Assembly: GCA_010645155.1 (NCBI GenBank)
Contig: CM021322.1
Span: 3,704,905 to 3,768,904, forward strand
Direction of reading: 5' to 3'
Length of the DNA stretch: 64,000 nt
From: Tigriopus japonicus
Taxonomy: Eukaryota > Arthropoda > Copepoda > Harpacticoida > Harpacticidae
The notes below the pieces were generated by a model. It was not told the DNA's origin and searched no databases. It was given only the letters and a program-made list of their open reading frames with translations. Shown piece after piece: positions 1 to 10,900 of the stretch. The translations under genes and the position numbers were made by a program. Within the stretch, counting starts at the first letter, position 1, and every line of letters starts with the position of its first letter.

Positions 1-1912
1 AAGAAATGTTTGGACGTCAAATAATCAATTGCTCGCATCGTCAGAACTTTCAAAGAAAGTTTATAGACAATTTCCAACAATGTTGAAGTTTAAAGTCATC
101 CTCGAGTTAGCTTCTGTACAATAACTGAGTTTTTTCACCAAGTATTAAGATCATTTGGTAAGGTATCCTACTGGCTTAGAAAACCCTAACATTGCCAAGC
201 CCATTACGATTATTAAAATCCATGCGATCTTTAATCAGAGCAACAGATGATCCTCAAATAAAGATACCGGTAGGAATAACCTTACATCAATCATGAATAG
301 AAACTCAGCGATGTTTGAAATTTGTCATGGAAAACTCCGTTTTGAAAGAAAGACACATTTTGGTCCTTCGAAGCAAAAAAGTTATCTCGTCATTGAACAA
401 AAATCTAAAGTGAGTTTAATACAAGCAAGATCTGACTGAAGATAATATAAAAAAAAATTTCAAAAATTGAAAAAGCGCAATAAACAACCCGAAACAAAAC
501 GTCAATTTTTGATAAATGCTCTCAAAGTTTTGACTCATCAAATTTCTATGTACTGCAGTTTCTCGCAAACAAAGATACTCTTTCCAATTTTTCTAAGGGT
601 TTCATAAGGTTCAAAAAAGATTTATTACCATCCGTGAAGTCCGGACACGCTTGCTATCTAAAGCTGAAAGGTTTAACAATCAACAACTTTGATTTCAATT
701 CTGGCATTACTCTTAAAGGCATTGTTTGGAAAACCACCACATTTGCTTGAAACATAAAAGTTAGTTTAATAGTATTCTATGGAATCCTACTTGAGTGTTC
801 TTTTTGACGTTCCACAAGAAAAACATTTAGGGTGGATTCATTTTGTCAGTACATATACGTATGAATGTCTCCATTATTGTATGGATGCGGAATTGGCCAT
901 GAAACAACGGGCTCATACATGTTTCCTCCAATTCATGGGCCAGAATGCAAAAAGGATATCAGACCAACCCAATAAAATGCTCGAGATCCATTGGTCTTCT
1001 TTAAAAAACGCGTTGATGCCAATAAACTTCCATTAACACCGTTCTTCAAAGTCAACAATACATCCGATTCATTTCGATCATTCTCTATTCGAATCTTGAT
1101 AGTTTTGTCAATCTCCCGGAAATCGAACGAGAGGAAAAGTCTCCCAATAGAAAGGGAAAGGACAACATCCGTCGTGAGCTTTGGTCACTGTTTGTTCGTT
1201 CGTTGGTTACGATTTGGTTTGGTCGACAGATATCGAAAGTTTCAATTCCTCGGGAAAATGGAATCAAGTATTCATGCCAGCAGCTCCCCAACAAAATCCA
1301 TATGTGGCCAATTCGTCTTAGTTAGCCAAGTCTTCTTGGTCCTTCGTTGTGCATGGTGGCGAAAGAATTCTTTGGAGAGCGTCAGTTGCTCAGGAAGTTT
1401 CACATCTGTACGTATGTAACACTAGCGACTGCCTTTCCGAGGAAGGATCTTCGCCCGAGCAATCCGAGTTCGTTCGAATAAACGTTCTACGGACGATCTT
1501 TCGACTAAGGGTGATGGTGGTTGGGGTAGAAGCCGATAAACGGTAACAGGCCGGGCAAGAAAACCACGAGCATGTAGCCAAAGCAGGATTGGTAATTCTG
1601 ATAGAGGATCAAGAAGACCAAGACGCTCGGACGAGTGTTCGTTCGTAACTTGGTTCGGATGATCTCGTAACTACTACGCGCTTTTAGTCACACACAGAAG
1701 TTGTTCAATTTGAGTCATATTATCCTGTGACGCCAGAGTGGTCAGAGAACAAGCAGTGTGTTGTAGAACTAGAATAAGTGGTAGTCATGTGTTTTCGTTC
1801 AAGTCATTTGAGCCTCGAGATTATTCATTCGTAACTTCATAAGCGAGGAATCATCCCCCCCTTTCGATTTTGTGTTAGTGTGTGATTTACTTGGAAGATA
1901 TCCTGGTCCGAC
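1..1912. other. 5' flank of the corin-like gene; no gene recognised
   Basis: I see no convincing coding gene here. An 85-codon open frame at 779-1036 (+) and short overlapping frames between 991 and 1581 on both strands have no recognisable domain, no good splice context and mutually overlapping frames. The last hundred or so bases before 1913 are probably 5' UTR of the downstream gene, but no TATA box or initiator stands out. Confidence 0.4.
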
Positions 1913-4900
1913 ATGGACACTAAGGACATAACCCCGGACAACCCCCCGGAGTTGCCCGCCAAACAAAAGTCCAACTCTAGCACTCTCCTTCCCAACAATC
2001 AAAGGGCTTCGGTCCGATCCCAACAACAGAGCAAAGGTGGGGCTCAACCCTCCAGTCAGAATCGTCCCGATCCCTCTCGTCGTCACAAGACCATGACGGT
2101 CACCGAACGAGAGCGGGCCCATAACATGGCCCGGGCTCGATCCACACACTCCATGACGGATGGGATGGCCTTTCCCCATCACGGTTCCATAGCCAATAAG
2201 GGCAGTAGTGAAGAGTACCTAGATGGCGCGGGAACCCCGACCCCTAGTGAGAAAGTGTCCCGCTGGCATCGGGACATTTTCCTGGTGTCGCCAACCACCG
2301 GAGGGGCTAACCAAAACCAACAACAGGTTCATCCTCGACAGTGCATTTGCAATCAGTGCATGGCCGAATTCGGCACGTTCAAACTCTATAATCAAATGCT
2401 TCAGGACGGCAAATCCGGGGGAGGTGGTGGGGTTGCGGGTGACCTCGTGATTCAAGAAGAATCCGAAAGCGAATCGAAGGGCGTCAAATCGTCGGCCTCG
2501 TCCGAGGGACTCTCGGCACTCAAGAAAAAACGATCTTTGGCGGTAAGAACTTTGAATGTAACCTCTTGGAAAGATGACCAATGCAATGACATGGCTCAAC
2601 AATTCGTTTTCCTTTTTTTGATTTTTCCCCTGGGTTTTTGACGTTTTGAAACGGACATCAGATGGGGCGACCGCAATAGAAACTAGCTGCTGGCTGCAGA
2701 AGTCGAGAAATGTTCATCAGATGGGAATTTAGGGCAGTGCTCGAGCCAATTTTTACCTGCTAGATAGAAACTTATTTTGTCCCATAAAAAGATTCTAATA
2801 AAACAAAGCTCTCAAACGAAGAAGTGTATAAATAAACGCCTTTCAGCAACCCTGATTCCGCCAAGTTAGCAAGGAAGGCAGTGTTTAGTACTGCAAATCA
2901 ATTGTTTCCCCCCCCCCCCGTGACCAGAGGAAAGTGGTAAAAGATATGTGGATGTAGATTGTCATGCTCGAGTGACCCATGGTCGCTCTTTGATGATGAC
3001 TTCAATGATTTCAAGCCTGCTTTACACGCAAACGCACGTGAGCCACCCGAGGAGGCCGAATAAAACACAATTTCCCTTGGAAGACTTGAACTTGAAATAT
3101 TTCATGATCACCGAGCATTTTTCATTTGGCCTTAGAAGGGCTTCAAAATTACGAAAATAGTACAGGACCTAAAGTCATATGGAATATACATTTGAGATTA
3201 TCATCCAAACATTCCTATCCACGATTAAAGTTAATCATGGAAAAAGAACCATCTGAGATTGCTAAAATTATGGTCCATATGTTGATCAGTTATAAACGAG
3301 GGAATGTGCTGCTCTTGGCCAAGGTCAAAGTTTGACATCATACGGTCCACCCTCTTACCATTTGTAGAACTTGAGTGGAATGGTCCTTCTTGCCATGGCG
3401 CAATGGACCAAATGTCAATTCTGATGGGAAAACTCAGATGGCATCGCTAATTATCCGTTCATTCCGTGAGTCGGATGGCGAAACCTCCCTTGTGTTGTTT
3501 CTTCAAACTGGTTGTGATCTTGACCTGTTGTCATCTTGAGAGGTCTGAGAAAAATCTCGAGACGTATAAATCCGTTTTGTAATGCAATCTGTGGCATGGA
3601 AAAAAGAACGAAATAACCAGTCAAGACGTCCGCTAGTTCGTGTCTAACGAAACTGAAAGGGAAAAATCTCCTCATTGAATTCACTTTCTACCTTCAGCAA
3701 TGTTTGGTCTGCCTTAGACCGTGCAGAAGTCCCGTTAATTTGAAATGTTGAGCGCAGGCAACAAGAATGCATGTGTTTTAAAAATTCCCCCCAAAACGTT
3801 TTCTTTCATTAGATCTTTCTTGAAACGCGAGGTTTGGAAAAAAGGCATAAGTGGTGGGAATTTCCGATGTGATACACTAACCAAATCATGAATGAACAGA
3901 CAGACGCGTGAGCTTTGTTAAACCGACAGATGAAAGTTGGTTGATTTTTATCGAAATCTTTATTGCCTACACATGGCTCAAAAAACGTAAATGGATGAAG
4001 ATCATCAAGAAGGAGAAAGGAAAGTTACTGTGACGTGATTTCTAGGCCCATTTTTTTCAATCTCATTGAAGTGCATTTCGAATAAGTGACGGTATGGGAA
4101 AATTCCCTTGGGACTTGACTATATCACGCTAATGTGGCTACATAGACTGCTGAATGCTCGTACATCATATTTCAAGGATAAGTATCAATTATGCCTACTA
4201 GGAAATACCGATAGATGAATTGAAGATGATTGTTTTTTTTTCAAGTCTGCAACGGGCAAACCCCGTAATGACTTGCACCTCCCTTCTTAAAAGGTCTGAA
4301 CAATTTTATGACGTCCTTCCACAAAGATTCCTTGCGACATCTTTTGTCATGTCCAGTTTCAAAATCCGACTCTTCTTCTTCTTCAACCACGAAGGAACGC
4401 GAAGTCCGAGGAGAAAGTGAATCCAACGCATCCTCTTCATAATTAGACGAAACCACATTGAGATTAGGACCGCATTGTTCCTTCTCATTAGAGTACGGAT
4501 TCATCGTGCAGTAGTCAAGCGTGTCAAGGAGTCTTTGAGAGTCTTTGTCCTCTTGAACAAGATCGGGGGAGGAATCTGTGATGGCATCTTCATAATTGGA
4601 GTGAAATCGAGGAGGCTTTTTGATCGAAGCCAATTCCGGCAAATCTTCACGAAGATTGGCCGAAGCGGCAGCTTTTCTAGAAGGCCTAGAATACCCTCGT
4701 AAGGCCTTTAGGACCATGAGTTCTTCCTCCAATTGCTTGATTGCCAATTCATCTTGGTCGGTGAAGCTACTAACTGTTTTGGCTTGATCGCAACTTGGTT
4801 GATTCAAGGGGCAAAACTCGGACCCTGTCAAACCTGGCTTGTTTCGGATCCATTGGTTCACTTTGGGTTTGTAAAGGATATCCAAGCTCTTTAGAATGAT

Positions 4901-7900
4901 GTTGGTAAACCAGACAGTTGTGACTATCAAAACCACTAAAAGCACCAAAGTCTGAGCTCCAGACACTTGAGACATTGTTCAACGCTTAGTTTTGTTCCAC
5001 CGAAACGGGCAAGATTGATTCTTTTTTCTTGAAAGGGTTTCGAAAAAAGATCTTGTTAATGGGCTTTCCAGTCTCGTCATCGGTTACAATGTCTAATTCA
5101 CCACGCATGGAACAAATGCAACACGCCATGTAAAGACCGATAACGGCACACAAAAACAGTAGGATAAACACGCCAAAAGCAATGGCAAAGTTAGTCGAAT
5201 CCTGGAGAAAGTGCATCATCTCATTGATCTGGGGCGATTCGGAGGCCAAACTCATTTTGAATGGCTGATTGATTTTGCTCAAAGTTCAAATTTGAATGGA
5301 GATGAGGGCTCGAGGTCGTCGCTGACAGGGAAATACTCAAACCAGAGATCTTCGTTGAAGAAGAACACAAAAATTAAGAAAATCAGACTCAAGATTAGAC
5401 TAGCGAAAAAGAAACCCAGCATGCATTTGACGAACAGTCCCAACATTTGGAAGTCGAGTGTACTGAGGAAATCTTTGAAACCAATGGGCAAAGACTCGAT
5501 TTTACGGACGCGTTCCAACATCTCTTCTGAATCTTCGACAGCACCTCCATTTTGAATGAGTCGCTCTTCTTCGCTATCAGATGAGCAGGAAACGGAATCG
5601 GGATCCTCTTCAATCACTTGGAACTCTTCCTCAAGTTTAGCATTAGCAATGGAGTCGAGAGTGGGTCTTGGTTTTGCTTTCTTGTTATTCGTTTTTTTCC
5701 CGGGCGGCGACATTGTATAAGAATTCGAAAACTTTAGGATTGATGGAAGGTTCCGTGTCAAGATAGGTAAATAAGATCAGTGGAGTCATCGGCAAGATCT
5801 GAAAGATGCCCTTTCCAAATTAGCGTCCCTGATCCATGAGTACAAACCCAAGACTTGTTTTAACTTACGAATACCATCGCAAAGAAAAAGGCAAGCAACG
5901 TGTAAAATCGGACCAACTCAGAGTGATATATCTCGTGCACCGAGAATGGTCTATTCTGAAGGTGATCCTGAAGCTCTCGAAGACGATCCAACAAATGGGA
6001 CATATGAGAAAGGATCAGTGCCGTATTGCCATTGGAACCAGTACCACATTCCAGAAAGAGCGAGCGTATTTACCACCAAGAGCCCTTGGAGCTTACTGAG
6101 ATTGTCAGTATTTTGTAACCATCCAAAAGCCCTTTGAACCAAACCTAAAAACTCTCCTTTTGATGAAAAATTATAAGGTTATACAGTGAGGAAATTCAAA
6201 CCTGGTTGGACGGGATTTTTCCCCAACTTGGAGGATTTGGAGACCTTATTGCAATTGTCTGTCTCTAGCACACCATCTTCAATGCTTTTCCGTTTGTGGA
6301 CTGAGGATCTTTCTCTCATTGTTGAGGTCTCAATACCTTCCTTGAGCCATACCAAATTAAGAATGAATCCCTCCAACTATGACAACCTTTCAGTTACCTC
6401 CCCCATCTGGATCAAGGATTATCCACATGGCTCAAATGCATTTAAAAGGTTTCACGATCACACGACAACTCTATTTTACTTCTATAATATTACTCATTAT
6501 TTGCCTTTTTTGAAGGAAGTTTATTCTGAAGCAATAAACAAATGAATAATGAATTAAAATCGAAGAGTATGAATTGAAAAGAAAATAAGTGCATAGGTCG
6601 TGGAACTTTGGAGGTATTACTTTCAAATATGGTCTGATTTCAACCGCTCCTTCCAATGTCACTTGTACGACTTCATCCCGTTACGTGAATGCATAGTGGT
6701 GCATATTCAATATATATTCACGTCATCACTCGCACTGGTCAAACTCGTCCTTAGATAAAGTATTCCACACTTTTATCAGCTCAAACATGTCGCTGTATTC
6801 ATATTCACTATACTTAGTAAAAAACATAACCATCTTGTCTGATAGTATCGACCCAAGCCCAAACGCCGACATTCGACTCGAGACACGTCGTCCAATACCA
6901 ATGCGGCCGCATCCGGCTTTCGTTTGGCCAAAGGTGACATTTTTCAGCTCTCACCAGACACCAAAGCCCTTCTGGAGACGGTCCAGGAGTTGAGGCTCCA
7001 GGAACGATCCACTCAGATTGGTTTCAACGGCTTTGACCGATTTGGCAGTCCGATGTTTCATCCCGTTCCCGCGGAACGAACCTCGATCTCGAATGCCAGC
7101 AAGATCTCGGCCGAGTTGAATGAGATCCTGGAAGAGATCCATACGCCTCAACCGATGGCACCGCCCACCAAAACCCTCATGCTCTTGGAAAGGGCGCGTC
7201 ATCGGAAGAAGGCCGCGATGCATGGGCGGGATTCTGATTTGGCCAGCACTGACGATGGAGTGACATCTGGCACCTCGATTTATGGCGGTCCCATGAGTGC
7301 TGCCACGGCATTAACCACTCTGGACAGCCCTGATCCCTGTCCAATCAATGGATGCCCTCTGAACCCTGATATGACGACGAGTGTAAGACTTGACTTTGCA
7401 CCCAAGCTTGAGAACGACAAGCTCCACTGACGCACCCAATGCTCGGGATCACGTTCACCTTCCTCACTCAAACCACATCTGTCGATGGATGTCATGTGTT
7501 CACTAACTTTATTGAGCAATTTGCAATTTCGCACTTTTTGGCAAAGTCTCGAAAATGTTTTCCCCTTTTTTAACGAAGTGAGAGTATTATGTTTCAAGTT
7601 ACAAAAATATCATAGAAGAGAAGATTTTGAATTCGAACCGTTGATTAATTTTTCTTCGGATAACGGAAACGTCGTGCCCAATTGAGCAAGGCTTGGAGGG
7701 TTGTAATAGGTTTCGAAATCTTATCAGCACCTCCCAACCAAAATTTTCGACACTTGTAATCAGCACCATCTCCTATCGATTTGCAGCTTCTCCCAAAATG
7801 TTTCTGGTGTCTGCCTTTCTTGCCTTTACCTCATTAGGGTTTCACAACTTCAAGAACAGTAATTTGAATTAGTAGATGGACAAAATTTGTTTTCCAAATT

Positions 7901-10900
7901 GGGGAAGTATTTGCATTTAGATCACTCCCGTTCGTGCCTTGGCCTGAAATGAAGAGCCAACGCCAAAAGAGCAGTTATTCGGATTGCCTCTAATCTTTAA
8001 GCAGCGAGAGTAGAACCAGAAGGAACGTTCTTTCTTGATCTCTTCACATGGGAAAGTGTTTACTGAGACGCTCGACTACATACAGTGAAGGGATACCTGC
8101 CTTCGTACCTACCAACCACTATCCAATATGCAGCGTGGAGTATGCTCTTTGTATGGCCATCCAAGAATGCGTACAAGTTGGTTGGAGCGATGCTGAGGGA
8201 ATGGCCCACCATTTTCCTAGGACTACTACCATTCGAACAAACCCTCGATGAAGTCGCGAAGAGGCGGACAACCCCCCTGAAGAAAAACAGTTTGAATCCA
8301 TTCCGTCTATCTTGCTTTGCACCATCGAGTTTCTCCAATGAAAGTGAATGAATCTCTGGAAGTCAACGAGTTGTTAAACAACATGTGACTTGGTCTGTTG
8401 CCGATATTCTGATCAGGAGTGTTGATTTTCAAAGTGTCTTAATTACCACATGGGGCTAAGAAATGCACTCAACCACGCCATGGGCAAGCAGAAGGTGATT
8501 GAAGCCCAACCACGTCCAAGCAATCATTCCTTTCCCCAAAACCACGTCTCTGGCTCATAAAATAATATCGCTATTTTTGCTCTCCAATTTCAGTACATGT
8601 GTGGGAAGGCGGAACAAGCCTTGTTTTCTCGCTCGTCCTCGACCTCGGGCACGGATTCGTCATTGCGAATCCGGAGAAATCGAGCCGGATGCACCGAAAG
8701 AAGATGGTTTATTGGAGTGAGCATGGCCATGCTCTTCACCATCGTTCTGGCCATCGCAGGGATCTACTTTGGATGTAAGTCACCTAATTACCTACATGTT
8801 CAAGTTGACGTTTCTTGGAAGGGATTTCACCCACAACTTCCTGTGATTGGTTTTGTTGCAGACAAATTCCTGAGGTCTCACGTTCCTCAAAGAGAAACTG
8901 TGTTCCGTGGCCAGTTCACTGTGAGTGAAGGGGATTATCTCCCTAGGGGCGTGGCTGAGGTGGGATCATATGTCCATATCGAAAAGTCGCGCTTTTACCA
9001 ACATAAATTGGATCTGGTCATCGCGGGAAGTCCATTGGCCGATAGTTATTTGCATAACGAAGTGTTTCTTCTGGAAGGGTAAGCTTTCAGTTCTTTTCCT
9101 TTTCCCTCCATCCTCTTGATTCAAGCGGGAAATTCAAATTACTGAGCAAAACAGCACTACTGTAAACTTCCCAATTAAATATGGAAGTGTGACCTATTGA
9201 TGCGATTAGGGAGTTAGGACTATGGTGTCGATTTTCCTTCATTCCCACGGTTCATCGGAGATTTGGTTGACAAGATGACTCTTCAGTTGTCTCTAGCAAA
9301 TATCGCATCGTGTTGAAGTCTCTGTTGTTTAAAGATGAAGGTCACAACAAGGACGGGTCCTACTTTATTTTCGTTTAGTTCACCTCTTAATTTGACTTTT
9401 AGATTGGGAGAAGATGGATTGACCGTTCACTTCAATGTCCACATGGATCCTTCCAAAGGAGAGCCCAAATCCGACGAGCTCCTGACTGTGATCAAACACG
9501 AAATACAAATGGCTGCCAATTCCACCCAATCGATCTTAGGCGAATTAGTCATTGATGACGAGAGTTTGGAAATTCAAGGTAAGTTTCAACATTATCTGCA
9601 ATAAACATCGACCTTGGAGTCAATGGTTTTGATTTGAATTGCAGAGCGAGCTCCCTCCATTGACCCTCCTCAACGTTCCACTCCTGCTCTGGTTTTTGGG
9701 GGAGACCATACCCAACGAAGTCGGATTGACACCTTTCACCAGGGACATCAACATCATGATCACAATGATCTAGAAACTCATCAGGAACATGATGTTGAAG
9801 CAGATGATTACCAACATCACGACCATTCCACAGCACGGTCAGATGAGGATGCCGATTATTCAGACAACCTTATGACCACGACTAAAGATGGTTATGAAGA
9901 AGAGAACTCTCTTGGATTAGGTTCCAAGCGACAATGTACGCCTTTCCAAATCGAGTTTTGTCTTCAACTTCCCTATAACTTTACCACTTTCCCCAACGCC
10001 ATGGGTCATACCAATGTGGAGGAAGCTAAATATGATATTGAGAAATTCAAGGAAATCGTCGACTCCAAGTGTTACACTTTGTCTTATGAGTTCGTTTGTC
10101 AGTTGCTTCAACCCGTGTGTTTTCAACAAAAGATGATTCTGCCTTGTCGGGATTTCTGTCTCGAATTCATGGAAGATTGTGGCAATATCCTTCCTGGAGA
10201 TTTGAGGGATCGAATTCAATGTGATGCTCTGGCCACCGAATCGGATGGACCCGGAGCGTGTATTTCCAAGCCTGGTAAGTCTCCTTGGCTTTTTTGCAAA
10301 GAGTTGCATGTAGGTTTCACTAGCTCCTCTGTGGGATAACATTCCGCTTGGCTTGTCTTCAAATAGTTCAATTAGAGACCATACATAATTGTTGAACCAT
10401 GCTGTCTGCCAGTCTAATTAATACACGTTTACTCGTAGGGTGCGTGGCTGAAATGCGAAACAGAAATCAAGGCGATCTTGTGTGTGATGGAGTAGTTGAT
10501 TGTCCAGATTTCTCTGATGAGTTGTACTGTCCCTACTGTCCCGAGCATCACTTTCACTGTGGAGTGGGCAAAATGTGCATTCCAAAGGATAAAATGTGCG
10601 ACGGAAACATCGATTGCGACAACGGAGCCGACGAGAAAGGATGTTGTAAGTTTGGTACAGACATGCTGCATAAAGATTACGTTCACGGAACAACTCTTTT
10701 TAAAATAATAGTGTCCCTGGCCCCACACATGGATTTTGCCAGCTATGTCCATCAGTACTATGACAAGGGGTATCTTGTGTTCCAAGAAGGTGGACAAGCG
10801 GGAAAAGTTTGCGCTGACGACATGAATCGAACGGTCCCAAGTTCAGAAGTGGGTCGAGTTCTGGATAAATTGGGCCAGTCCATGTGTAATATGTTGGAAT

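Larger units (their letters stand above)
2543..6845 (+). other. Intron 1 of the corin-like gene, host to a nested minus-strand gene
   Basis: A 4.3 kb phase-0 intron, with GTAAGA at 2543 and an acceptor AG at 6844-6845. Its right half (about 3959-6319) carries an opposite-strand unit of small membrane-protein ORFs, annotated separately. The left part (2543-3950) contains a C-homopolymer near 2909 and otherwise no feature I can support. Confidence 0.6.

Noticed and set aside
779..1036. 85-codon open frame upstream of the corin-like gene
   Set aside because: No recognisable motif, no splice context and no supporting signal around it.
2909..2918. Poly-C run
   Set aside because: Simple homopolymer in an intron, possibly of uncertain length; no function inferred.
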